From a virus, in the IMG/VR virus record IMGVR_UViG_3300042569_000885, positions 1 to 42,452 of that record: a stretch of DNA of 42,452 bases; one strand, given 5' to 3'. Below, piece by piece: positions 13,946 to 19,956 of this stretch; within the stretch, counting starts at the first letter, position 1, and the number at the start of each line of letters is the position of its first letter. The notes under the pieces are model-generated. The model did no database searches, was not told where the DNA came from, and was given only the letters and a program-made list of their open reading frames with translations. Both the position numbers and the translations under genes were made by a program.

Positions 13946-15559
13946 TTATTTGGTCTCGTATGATCTAGCCATCGTAATGATAGCGTTAGTGGATAGAATA
14001 GTTGTCGCTACACTCACAGCGTTCTGCAACGCACTGCGTGTCACCTTTAGTGGGTCAATCACACCCATCTTAATCAGGTCACCCATCTGCCCGGTCTTTA
14101 GGTTGTACCCATGACCAATCGCAGTCCCCTCCTTATACACGTCACTTGGCTTTAGGCCAGCGTTTGCAAGGATCTGCTGGAATGGTGCCATCATCGCATT
14201 GGATAGGATCTTAATCGCCACACTTAGCTCAGGGCTATAGTGGAAGCTGCCAGTAGGAATGAGAGTAGCTGTCTCATCTAGCAATGCCTTGCCAGCCCCT
14301 GGTAGGATGCCCTCCTCCAACGCACTACGCACAGCACACACCGCATCATCAACCCGGTCGTACAACTCTTTTTGCTCCAGGTCAGTCTGCCCACCTACGT
14401 AGATTACACCGATGCCACCAGTAAGTGAAGCAATGCGCTCCAAAAGGTGGTCCTTGTCAGCCTTCTTCTTAGCAATCTTATGTGCCTGCCATAACTGTGC
14501 CACTCTATCCTCGACCTTCACAGTGTCGAGCTTGAGGTCAGACTTAAGGATAATGGTCTTGTCCTTACCCACCACCACTCTGGCCGCATGCCCTAGGTCA
14601 TCAATAGTGATCTGACTCAGGTCATCCCCGGTCTTCTCACTGAAGTATGTCGCTCCAACACTCACAGCCAGGTCTTGCATCAGCTCATGCTGCTTGTAAC
14701 CAAAGCTAGGTGGTTGCACCACGCACATCTTTAAGTTGTTCTTCATCACGTTTGCCGCCAATGTGTTGACCACGTTCACATGGCACGGTGACACAATTAG
14801 GAGCTTCTTCCCATCAGTAATGATTGGCTTTAGCACGTTCTCAATCTGTAAGATGTTACTGATCTCAATGTCAGCCACTAGCACCAGCACGTCCTCAAAC
14901 ACGCACTCATCTCTGCTCTGATCGTTGATGAACAATGGGCTTGTGTACCCCCTGTCAATCTTTAGGCCCTTAGTGGTCTCAGCATATGTCTCAGATGTCT
15001 GGCTACGCTCCACCGTTACAATGCCATTCTTGCCGACCTCCTTGTACACCTCAGCAATAATGCGACCGATCTGGCTGTCATTGTTCGCAGAGATAGTTGC
15101 CACGTCAAGCAGCATTGAGTTAGTCACCTTCTTGCCCTTCTTCTTTAACCCCTCAATCACTTTTGAACTCAGGTCAGAAATGTTACGCAGCACCTCAGTG
15201 GTATTGAGCTCAGTCTGTCCAGCACCAATGTGCTCCAACCATCCAAGCACCAACCCCTCAGTCAATACTATGGCAGTAGTCGTGCCATCACCAGCAGAGG
15301 TAGCTGTCCTATCAGCAGCCTCCTTCATCATCTTCACCGCTAGGTTCTCAACAGGATCAATCAAGTCAACCGCCTTAGCGACAGTCACCCCATCCTTCGT
15401 TACAGTAATGCCATGCGTGTGGTTAGGACTCTCAATAAGCACCGTGTTGCCATATGGCCCCAACGTACTCTTGACCGCTCCAGCAATCTTCTTGATGCCA
15501 GAGATCAACTTTAGCCTGCCCTCCTGGGCGAACACTAAATCTTTAGGTGAGTATTCCAT
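13946..15559 (-). CDS. groEL: Phage GroEL-type chaperonin, 537 aa
   Basis: A full-length group I chaperonin (bacterial GroEL is about 548 residues). Nucleotide-binding motifs are intact: STLGPYGNTV (residues 31-40), KDGVTV (55-60) and GDGTTTA (90-96, with the catalytic Asp). The C-terminal equatorial VDDAVCAVRSALEEGILPGA matches the GroEL VDDALHATRAAVEEGV region. The C-terminus ends RSYETK without the usual GGM repeat tail. The apical domain is strongly diverged. It should fold phage proteins, with the GroES-like protein at 10330-10587 as cap. The start follows an A/T-rich leader, and a promoter lies just upstream. The visibly higher GC content (59 of 120 in 13981-14100) suggests a different origin or selected codon use. 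Confidence 0.93.
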   Translation of the reverse strand: MEYSPKDLVFAQEGRLKLISGIKKIAGAVKSTLGPYGNTVLIESPNHTHGITVTKDGVTVAKAVDLIDPVENLAVKMMKEAADRTATSAGDGTTTAIVLTEGLVLGWLEHIGAGQTELNTTEVLRNISDLSSKVIEGLKKKGKKVTNSMLLDVATISANNDSQIGRIIAEVYKEVGKNGIVTVERSQTSETYAETTKGLKIDRGYTSPLFINDQSRDECVFEDVLVLVADIEISNILQIENVLKPIITDGKKLLIVSPCHVNVVNTLAANVMKNNLKMCVVQPPSFGYKQHELMQDLAVSVGATYFSEKTGDDLSQITIDDLGHAARVVVGKDKTIILKSDLKLDTVKVEDRVAQLWQAHKIAKKKADKDHLLERIASLTGGIGVIYVGGQTDLEQKELYDRVDDAVCAVRSALEEGILPGAGKALLDETATLIPTGSFHYSPELSVAIKILSNAMMAPFQQILANAGLKPSDVYKEGTAIGHGYNLKTGQMGDLIKMGVIDPLKVTRSALQNAVSVATTILSTNAIITMARSYETK

Positions 15560-15575
15560 TTGAATTAAATTTTAC

Positions 15576-15604
15576 CAAATCTAAAGAAATTTTATATAAA
15601 ACAA
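15576..15604 (-). promoter_or_regulatory. Promoter for groEL
   Basis: Minus strand: TTG at 15604-15602, 18 bases, TAGATTTG at 15583-15576, a perfect TAnnTTTG. It lies immediately after the terminator at 15602-15630; the TTG is formed by the end of the terminator T-run. Predicted start about 15570, ATG at 15559. Confidence 0.6.
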
Positions 15605-15630
15605 AAAAAGCCATCCCGAAGAATGGCCTT
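15602..15630 (-). terminator. Intrinsic terminator after the 96-residue structural gene
   Basis: Minus strand GCCATTC-TTCG-GGATGGC: a 7-bp stem with one T-G pair, closed by the very stable C(TTCG)G tetraloop, followed by seven Ts. It lies 19 bases after the stop at 15649 and before the groEL promoter, so it separates the two units. Confidence 0.8.
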
Positions 15631-15648
15631 TTAAATAGATTGGTAAGA

Positions 15649-15939
15649 TTAACCAACTGTAATACCTGATACAGCAAACGGTAGGTTATCAACCTCAAAT
15701 GCTACATAAGTCCATGATGTAGCCAATGCACTTACAAGAGCATCTTGAATAGCATCACGCATAGACTCGTTACCTGCTGGTGCTGCTGCATGAGTAATTA
15801 CAACAACATCAGTTCCTGTGCTAGCCTTGTAGTGCACGTGAACAACTGTAGTTGATTCTTGCTCAATCAATACAATACCTGTCGCAGAGATCAATTGACG
15901 CTGCTCGTTTGTTACTGGGATACTTAAAAATTTCTCCAT
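15649..15939 (-). CDS. Small structural-type protein, 96 aa
   Basis: The ATG at 15939 gives MEKFLSIPVTNEQRQLISAT. A start at 15966 would lie inside the -7 box. The sequence has beta strands (TTVVHVHYKAS, DVVVITHA) and an MRDAIQDALVSALATSW helix, ending LPFAVSGITVG. I recall the M-E-K-[FY]-L-x-[IV]-P-V-T-x-E-Q start and the M-R-D-A-I-Q-D-A helix from small abundant virion-type proteins of aquatic phages. It is a single-gene transcription unit with its own promoter and strong terminator, as expected for a highly expressed protein. The virion role is an inference. Confidence 0.75.
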   Translation of the reverse strand: MEKFLSIPVTNEQRQLISATGIVLIEQESTTVVHVHYKASTGTDVVVITHAAAPAGNESMRDAIQDALVSALATSWTYVAFEVDNLPFAVSGITVG

Positions 15940-15963
15940 CTTGTTTTTTGGTTTTAGTGTACA

Positions 15964-15971
15964 CAAATATA
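15964..15971 (-). promoter_or_regulatory. -7 promoter element for the 96-residue gene
   Basis: Minus strand TATATTTG at 15971-15964, a perfect TAnnTTTG, 25 bases before the ATG at 15939. No TTG at the usual distance is seen; repeat element A starts 24 bases upstream. Confidence 0.5.
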
Positions 15972-15994
15972 TGGAAAAATTGAATATCGAATTT

Positions 15995-16140
15995 CATGTC
16001 AAAGTTCTTCTTCCCTATATATATATATATACTTATTTATATATTATTATTTTTTTTAATTTTAAACCAGTTAAAAAATCGACATAATCTATCAGTAGAT
16101 TGAATATCAATTAGTTACGTGACATATTTTCGTACATCTC
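15995..16140. repeat. AT-rich intergenic element, copy A
   Basis: About 145 bases related to copy B at 25192-25335. Shared in order: CATGTCA; a 23-base identical stretch at 16011-16033 (25208-25230 in B) made of TTCCC, a TA run and CT; TTATATATTATTATTT; CGACATAATC; a TATCA-x-TAGTTAC-type stretch; then GACA[TC]ATTT and CG-ACAT. It has two GACAT units (16081, 16121). It lies upstream of the minus-strand 96-residue gene. An origin or regulatory function is possible. Confidence 0.75.
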
Positions 16141-16160
16141 ATGTTAGAAAATCTAACATG
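16140..16160. repeat. Perfect inverted repeat, operator-like
   Basis: CATGTTAGA-AAA-TCTAACATG: 9-bp perfect arms with a 3-base centre. It lies at the right end of repeat element A and 14 bases from a terminator hairpin. It has no T-run of its own, so it looks more like a protein-binding palindrome than a terminator. Confidence 0.6.
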
Positions 16161-16164
16161 AACA

Positions 16165-16196
16165 GGAAAAAAGAAAGGGACTCCTAAAAGTCCCTT
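16165..16196 (-). terminator. Intrinsic terminator after the 65-residue gene
   Basis: Minus strand AAGGGACT-TTTAGG-AGTCCCTT: an 8-bp perfect stem with a 6-base loop, followed by TTCTTTTTTCC. It lies 24 bases after the stop at 16220. Confidence 0.75.
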
Positions 16197-16219
16197 CTCT
16201 CAATAAACCCAGAAAACTA

Positions 16220-16417
16220 TTACTTCAAGAACATCTCCTTAATATCTTCGACATTCTCTGCTTTCTGGATACCTAGTGACACAGCCTCAGAATACATCTC
16301 AAGCTTCTTTGCTTTCTTCAGATCTTTCCTGATCTGAACAGCCTCTTGGATACCAGTGATCCCATTAGGACGGTTGTTTATCAAACGACCATTCTTAATT
16401 GTTAGTCCATCGTACAT
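16220..16417 (-). CDS. Small helical protein, 65 aa (start tentative)
   Basis: The frame from the ATG at 16417 begins MYDGLTIKNGRLINNRPNGI and continues with charged helices (IRKDLKKAKKLEMYSEAV, ENVEDIKEMFLK). The frame is open to 16624, but the extra N-terminal part is low-complexity, arginine/proline-rich and lies in repetitive DNA, so I do not include it. A minus-strand TATATTTG lies at 16428-16421, only 4 bases before this ATG, so the message would be leaderless or the true start is elsewhere. A good terminator follows. No known family. Confidence 0.55.
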   Translation of the reverse strand: MYDGLTIKNGRLINNRPNGITGIQEAVQIRKDLKKAKKLEMYSEAVSLGIQKAENVEDIKEMFLK

Positions 16418-16598
16418 GTACAAATATAAGCATTTAGATGATAGGACTGATTGGGTAATACCGTAGGTTTTGCGTAGCGGACGAAAAACGGAAACGGATT
16501 TTTTTCGGCATGGGGGGGATGATGGCCTGACAGGTCCTTCTAGATTTTTTGGCTTTTTGCTACAGCCATGAATCCCAACAGCCATGATCAGTCCACAC

Positions 16599-16661
16599 CT
16601 ACCCACCTGCCTTCCTTCCTGCAATGATCCTACCTACCTGCCTGCCTTCATTCATGCAATG
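16599..16661. repeat. Imperfect direct repeat, about 30 bases, two copies
   Basis: Copy 1 (16599-16626) and copy 2 (16630-16661) both read CTACCYACCTGCCT followed by a CCTTC-rich stretch and TGCAATG. CCTN-type low complexity. Just before it GCCATGA occurs twice (16565, 16581). Not CRISPR-like (two copies, no proper spacers). Confidence 0.65.
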
Positions 16662-16915
16662 CGAAGCACAAATACATACATGCGAAAAGCGATTACTTCA
16701 TTGGAAAAATAATAGGACAACAAAGGGAGATCCACTAAAGGAATGCATTCCAGGCAAAGCAAAAAATTCAAAGAGATAAACAGATCCTTTGTGTTATACC
16801 CCACAGCGAAATGATATGAACAAATGAACCGTACATTTGTCATGAAATTTTTATCGCTGATTTTCAGTTAGTTAAGATAAACTTAAAAAAATATTGAAAA
16901 TAAATTAAACGAGTA

Positions 16916-17119
16916 TTAGGAATTGATAAAGTAATCGACCATCTTTGAACTATCGATTGCAACTAACTCATACGGAGTTCTAGTATTCGATGGGAGTACC
17001 TCTCTCTTCTGCGTGTAGTTACGTATGACAAGGTCAGTTACGGCAATGGTTGAAATAGCCCATCCAAAGGTAACATTAGCAGAGGCACACGGATGCACGC
17101 TGAGAAAAAAAATACGCAA
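16916..17119 (-). CDS. Doubtful small ORF, 67 aa
   Basis: It starts MRIFFLSVHPCASANVTFGW and ends SSKMVDYFINS. The second half (LVIRNYTQKREVLPSNTRTP) reads like protein, but there is no recognisable family, no clear promoter, and it stands alone in a gene-poor region. It may be a gene remnant. Listed so that the region is not left unexplained. Confidence 0.25.
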   Translation of the reverse strand: MRIFFLSVHPCASANVTFGWAISTIAVTDLVIRNYTQKREVLPSNTRTPYELVAIDSSKMVDYFINS

Positions 17120-17150
17120 GCGATAGCAAGCGTTGAACTAGAAAATTACA

Positions 17151-17225
17151 AGCCACATGGGATCTTCCTTTGTGGCTGTTTATATTCCCCACATTATAGA
17201 TGTGGCCTTCGATGGCAATGGGGAA
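17151..17225 (+). promoter_or_regulatory. Structured 5' leader of the early operon
   Basis: Hairpin 1: AGCCACA (17151-17157) with TGTGGCT (17171-17177). Then a possible three-way junction: outer TTCCCC (17185-17190) with GGGGAA (17220-17225); inner CCACAT-TATAG-ATGTGG (17189-17205) and GCC-TTCGAT-GGC (17205-17216). Outer and inner helices compete for bases 17189-17190 and 17204-17205. It ends 25 bases before the first early gene (ATG 17251). It could be an RNA regulator or processing site; no known riboswitch recognised. Confidence 0.45.
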
Positions 17226-17250
17226 CACACATTTAAAACCCAATTGAAAC

Positions 17251-17439
17251 ATGGTAACTATTCAAAAAGTAATGGAAAAACACTACATAGTCAAGGTAGG
17301 AGATATGTACTTTGATTTGTACATAGACTTGAATGAAGATGGTAATTATGATTGCTTCTTTTTTGACGAATACATGGAAGCAAAAAGTATTAATGAACTA
17401 AAAAACAGAGTTAAAAAATTTATCACTAATCACAATTAA
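17251..17439 (+). CDS. Hypothetical early protein, 62 aa
   Basis: It starts MVTIQKVMEKHYIVKVGDMY and has an alternating beta pattern (YFDLYIDLNEDGNYDCFFFD) followed by a lysine-rich helix. First gene of the plus-strand early block, preceded by a structured leader and an A-rich TTGAAAC spacer. No family recognised. Such small acidic/basic proteins in early phage operons are often host-takeover factors, which is only contextual here. Confidence 0.65.
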   Translation: MVTIQKVMEKHYIVKVGDMYFDLYIDLNEDGNYDCFFFDEYMEAKSINELKNRVKKFITNHN

Positions 17440-17441
17440 TC

Positions 17442-17702
17442 ATGGAATTACAAGAAAACATGGAATGGCTAATGCAATGGTTTCCTGATGAAAATCACAT
17501 CAGAGGATTTGAGTTAGCAAAGAAAACTCCTCATAGTAAAAGCACTTCGTACCATTCGGGCGGAGGGTATACGCATCTGTTCTTACATCTAATGGATGGC
17601 AAGGTGATGGCGATACACTTTATGGATTTTGAGGTAGAAACCTCAGAGAAGAGTTTTGATACCTTAGAAAATTATCTTAATGAATGTTTTAACACTTACT
17701 AA
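17442..17702 (+). CDS. Hypothetical early protein, 86 aa
   Basis: It starts MELQENMEWLMQWFPDENHI and contains STSYHSGGGYTHLFLHLMDG, then KVMAIHFMDFEVE. A compact alpha/beta protein without membrane segments. It begins 2 bases after the preceding stop. Unknown function. Confidence 0.7.
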   Translation: MELQENMEWLMQWFPDENHIRGFELAKKTPHSKSTSYHSGGGYTHLFLHLMDGKVMAIHFMDFEVETSEKSFDTLENYLNECFNTY

Positions 17703-17703
17703 A

Positions 17704-17880
17704 ATGAAAAATGTAACTATTGAAGATTTGCAGTCATTCAATCGAGAGCAGTTAATCGAATGGCTTTGTTGGAATGACAGAAATGGTATCTACAGAGATG
17801 AAGATGCCATAGGTGAGGGATTCGATCCGTTAACATTAGAAGAGGCATTAGAAATAGCAACTGAACAAATAAAAGGGTAA
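17704..17880 (+). CDS. Hypothetical acidic protein, 58 aa
   Basis: The ATG at 17704, one base after the previous stop, gives MKNVTIEDLQSFNREQLIEW. The frame also permits an in-frame ATG at 17680 inside the previous gene, which is less likely. Acidic and helical, ending LEIATEQIKG. Its stop overlaps the next gene's ATG (TAATG). No family recognised. Confidence 0.65.
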   Translation: MKNVTIEDLQSFNREQLIEWLCWNDRNGIYRDEDAIGEGFDPLTLEEALEIATEQIKG

Positions 17881-17987
17881 TGAATAAGCAAGATGTAAAG
17901 GCATGGCTAATAGCCATAGCAGTCCTGGGGATTGCAGTTATTATAGGCAGTTATTTTGGAATTGAACTTGAAAAAACTATTTGGTAA
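17880..17987 (+). CDS. Small single-span membrane protein, 35 aa
   Basis: Found by hand. The ATG at 17880 overlaps the previous stop (TAATG), and the TAA is at 17985. It starts MNKQDVKAWLIAIAVLGIAV and continues IIGSYFGIELEKTIW. One transmembrane helix at residues 9-24, N-terminus inside. The next gene starts one base after its stop. Coupling on both sides supports it. Confidence 0.6.
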   Translation: MNKQDVKAWLIAIAVLGIAVIIGSYFGIELEKTIW

Positions 17988-17988
17988 A

Positions 17989-18207
17989 ATGAGACTATCA
18001 GAAGCAAGAGAACAAAAAGAAATTGCATTCGAAAAGGAATGTAGAAAAATGGGCAAAATAAATGCCATGAAAAAACAGATGATTGAAGAAACAATAAAGT
18101 CTGAATTGGAAAGGCTTTATCTGATATTAGATCTAAAGTATTACACAAATGCTAAGGCATCAATACAAAGATTAATAGAATTAAACGATAAATTATCCGA
18201 ACTATGA
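17989..18207 (+). CDS. Hypothetical coiled-coil protein, 72 aa
   Basis: The ATG at 17989 gives MRLSEAREQKEIAFEKECRK; the frame opens earlier (17956) only from a non-ATG codon inside the upstream membrane gene. It is mostly helical and charged (KKQMIEETIKSELERLYLIL) and likely coiled coil. The stop overlaps the next ATG (ATGA at 18204). No family recognised. Confidence 0.65.
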   Translation: MRLSEAREQKEIAFEKECRKMGKINAMKKQMIEETIKSELERLYLILDLKYYTNAKASIQRLIELNDKLSEL

Positions 18208-18305
18208 AAAATAAGATAACACTATTCGACATTTTCCAGGCAATCATCGCAATTGCATTAATTGGAGGATTCGGCTTTATGGTCGGAGTCCACATCCTAA
18301 AATAG
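18204..18305 (+). CDS. Small single-span membrane protein, 33 aa
   Basis: Found by hand. The ATG at 18204 is in an ATGA overlap, and the TAG is at 18303. It starts MKNKITLFDIFQAIIAIALI and continues GGFGFMVGVHILK. A hydrophobic helix from residue 11 to 29 has a GGFGF motif. Second tiny membrane protein in this operon. Unknown role. Confidence 0.55.
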   Translation: MKNKITLFDIFQAIIAIALIGGFGFMVGVHILK

Positions 18306-18347
18306 GCCATCTATGGAGCATGGAGGGAATCGTTTCCCCTCATGGCC
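18305..18347 (+). promoter_or_regulatory. Intercistronic hairpin
   Basis: GGCCAT (18305-18310) pairs with ATGGCC (18342-18347), enclosing AGGGAA-TCGT-TTCCC (18324-18338). It lies between the 33-residue gene and the next start; the stem contains the upstream in-frame ATG (18342). No T-run, so not a classic terminator; it may control message stability or translation. Confidence 0.5.
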
Positions 18348-18368
18348 TCAAACTTAAACCAAAAAAAT

Positions 18369-18542
18369 ATGGAACTCAAAAAAGGGGATAAAATCCAAAT
18401 CAAATTAAGGCAAGATGAAATCTATCAAGTAACTTTTGTTGATTATTCAACTACCAAAGGAATCGCTTGGGGAAAGTTCATTAATGCTGAAGGGGAAGTT
18501 CAAACCAAACCATTTTCTTTAAGCAGTATCATAAATAAATAA
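18369..18542 (+). CDS. Small beta-rich protein, 57 aa
   Basis: The ATG at 18369 follows a TTAAACCAAAAAAATATG leader that resembles the leader at 18780-18798. The ATG at 18342 lies in a hairpin stem and is less likely. The protein starts MELKKGDKIQIKLRQDEIYQ with strands (YQVTFVDYS, AWGKFIN), suggesting a small SH3-like or OB-like barrel. No family recognised. Confidence 0.65.
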   Translation: MELKKGDKIQIKLRQDEIYQVTFVDYSTTKGIAWGKFINAEGEVQTKPFSLSSIINK

Positions 18543-18554
18543 TCAAAATCTAAT

Positions 18555-18779
18555 ATGGAAAAAATCAATTTAGATGCTGAGTTCAGCACAAACCAGGCAA
18601 AGGCCAAACTTTTGATCATGATTCGTTCACTAGATGTTATGAGCGAAAATTTCGAAGAAAAATGCAGAGAATCTGCAAGAAAAAATTTCGAATCTGATAA
18701 CATGAAAAGATGTGAGGATCATTTCTTCCTATTTGCATCGGGCATGCCATCGGCTTTTGATAAACTATTCAAACTTTAA
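18555..18779 (+). CDS. Hypothetical helical protein, 74 aa
   Basis: It starts MEKINLDAEFSTNQAKAKLL. All-helical, charged, with two cysteines (CRESARKNFE, KRCEDHFF) and an end AFDKLFKL. No membrane segment. It lies 12 bases after the preceding gene in the early block. No family recognised. Confidence 0.65.
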   Translation: MEKINLDAEFSTNQAKAKLLIMIRSLDVMSENFEEKCRESARKNFESDNMKRCEDHFFLFASGMPSAFDKLFKL

Positions 18780-18797
18780 TTTAAACCAAAAAAAACT

Positions 18798-19076
18798 ATG
18801 AACATTTTTGAAAGTACAAAAAATCGATTTGGTTATTCAGATGCAATGAGCAAGTCAAATATTTGGGAGAGGTACGCAAATTACTTTGCGGGCGAAGAAA
18901 TCATAGAGGAGGGATTCAATCTTAACTCTGGGTATCTATACTTAGCATTAGAGAACGGTGTCACAATTGCATCATGCTTTGGTCAACCTGCTGAATTCTT
19001 TGTGTATGACGAAGAAACAGAGGAAGAAATATCTTTCTTATTCTATCAAGATTTACAAAATTATTTAAATAAATGA
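18798..19076 (+). CDS. Hypothetical acidic protein, 92 aa
   Basis: It starts MNIFESTKNRFGYSDAMSKS and has GYLYLALENGVTIASCFGQP, then an acidic EETEEEISF stretch. It is preceded by the A-rich leader TTTAAACCAAAAAAAACTATG typical of starts here. The stop overlaps the next ATG (ATGA). Unknown function; the charge suggests possible nucleic-acid mimicry, which is speculative. Confidence 0.7.
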   Translation: MNIFESTKNRFGYSDAMSKSNIWERYANYFAGEEIIEEGFNLNSGYLYLALENGVTIASCFGQPAEFFVYDEETEEEISFLFYQDLQNYLNK

Positions 19077-19222
19077 AAGCAGTAATCTATATGCGAGGGA
19101 TCTATGGAAGATCCTTCGCACAAACCAAAGAATTCAAAGACGATAAACATCTAGACAATTGGCTTGCCTGGATGGACAAAAATCAAGATAGAGTAAAAGT
19201 AATTGGAACAAAAATAATTTAA
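19073..19222 (+). CDS. Small hypothetical protein, 49 aa
   Basis: Found by hand. The ATG at 19073 is in an ATGA overlap and the TAA is at 19220. It starts MKAVIYMRGIYGRSFAQTKE, then FKDDKHLDNWLAWMDKNQDR and VKVIGTKII. A short beta-helix-beta layout with D-N-W-L-A-W-M-D. Stop and next start are 4 bases apart. No family recognised. Confidence 0.6.
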   Translation: MKAVIYMRGIYGRSFAQTKEFKDDKHLDNWLAWMDKNQDRVKVIGTKII

Positions 19223-19226
19223 GACT

Positions 19227-19508
19227 ATGGAAAATTTAATCAGAGAAAAATTAGTGGAGTACTACAGAGAGTGTAGTGTAGATAGGTACGGGCAAGTGGG
19301 AGTGATTCGAGCATACGATGTATTCAAAGATCAGACAGATGATGTGATGGAGTACGCTAAAGAAAATAAATCCTTGATAAATATATCAACCTATGGTGGT
19401 AGACTAGGTACATTCAGAGGTCTACAAATATTGGATTCAGATTTACAAAGTGAATGCAGAAATGCATTAAGAAATAATGAGAATTATGTATACGCAATGA
19501 CACATTAA
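19227..19508 (+). CDS. Hypothetical protein, 93 aa
   Basis: It starts MENLIREKLVEYYRECSVDR and contains VIRAYDVFKDQTDDVMEYAK. The end YVYAMTH precedes the next gene by 4 bases. Alpha/beta, slightly acidic; no signal or membrane segment. Unknown function. Confidence 0.7.
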   Translation: MENLIREKLVEYYRECSVDRYGQVGVIRAYDVFKDQTDDVMEYAKENKSLINISTYGGRLGTFRGLQILDSDLQSECRNALRNNENYVYAMTH

Positions 19509-19512
19509 TAAC

Positions 19513-19758
19513 ATGAACAAAACAGAATTCTTTAAAACGTATGGTCATCTGTTGGTAAAAGTTAACGAAGATGATGCTAGTACTGGGGACTACATGCTGT
19601 ACTATCCAGAGGAGAAACAAATTGCCAAAGATTATTTGGACAATGGGTACATGGTTGCCTCAGTTTTTGAGGTTGAGAATGAGGAAGACAATGTGTTGCT
19701 AGACAATGACATCAGCAATGCACACCACAAAATTGGACTACTAATATTAGAAAAATGA
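19513..19758 (+). CDS. Hypothetical acidic protein, 81 aa
   Basis: It starts MNKTEFFKTYGHLLVKVNED and includes GDYMLYYPEEKQIAKDYLDN, then an acidic stretch (ENEEDNVLLDND). The stop overlaps the next ATG (ATGA). No family recognised. Confidence 0.7.
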   Translation: MNKTEFFKTYGHLLVKVNEDDASTGDYMLYYPEEKQIAKDYLDNGYMVASVFEVENEEDNVLLDNDISNAHHKIGLLILEK

Positions 19759-19949
19759 AAGCACTACTAATTGCCCTATGCCTATGGGGATGTGATGACA
19801 AAATTAAAATTGAGAAAGCAGGTGATGTGGATGGTCGCAAGACCTACCACGTAAAGGTAGGTAAGCACACCTACGAGTATATGTATGCAGAAGAGATTGC
19901 CAATGCCTTGAAGACAGGTGATTGGGTATATAATGAGGACTTAAAATAA
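19755..19949 (+). CDS. Small protein, possible lipoprotein, 64 aa
   Basis: It starts MKALLIALCLWGCDDKIKIE. The hydrophobic start followed by LWGC-D-D resembles a short lipoprotein signal, but the tryptophan at -2 and the very short n-region are atypical. The mature part (GDVDGRKTYHVKVGKHTYEY, YAEEIANAL) is beta-rich. If exported it would be an envelope protein; otherwise a cytosolic small protein. ATGA overlap with the previous gene. Confidence 0.65.
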   Translation: MKALLIALCLWGCDDKIKIEKAGDVDGRKTYHVKVGKHTYEYMYAEEIANALKTGDWVYNEDLK

Positions 19950-19956
19950 AATAACT

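Larger units (their letters stand above)
16418..17250. other. Gene-poor region of about 830 bases
   Basis: No convincing gene. It holds a G7 run (16513-16519), the direct repeats at 16599-16661, two doubtful minus-strand frames (16652-16843, 16916-17119), GCAAGCG-ATA-GCAAGCG at 17116-17132, and the hairpin-rich leader at 17151-17225. The 16490-16660 part is unusually C-rich on the plus strand compared with the AT-rich surroundings. Confidence 0.6.

Noticed and set aside
14925-15563. 212-residue plus-strand frame opposite groEL, with others at 14412-14615 and 14736-14921
   Set aside because: They lie antisense to a gene with unmistakable chaperonin motifs. Their Ser/Thr/Pro-rich, motif-free composition is what the reverse of a GC-richer gene gives.
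15995-16140. The repeat element considered as a CRISPR array or a terminal repeat
   Set aside because: Only two diverged copies 9 kb apart, no regular repeat-spacer pattern, and they are internal to the window.
16418-16624. N-terminal extension of the 65-residue gene to 134 residues
   Set aside because: The added part is arginine/proline-rich and lies in low-complexity DNA; a promoter box falls within it.
16652-16843. 63-residue minus-strand frame (MTNVRFICSYHF...)
   Set aside because: Hydrophobic and Cys/Tyr-rich, isolated in a gene-poor region, no promoter or coupled neighbour; not convincing as a gene.
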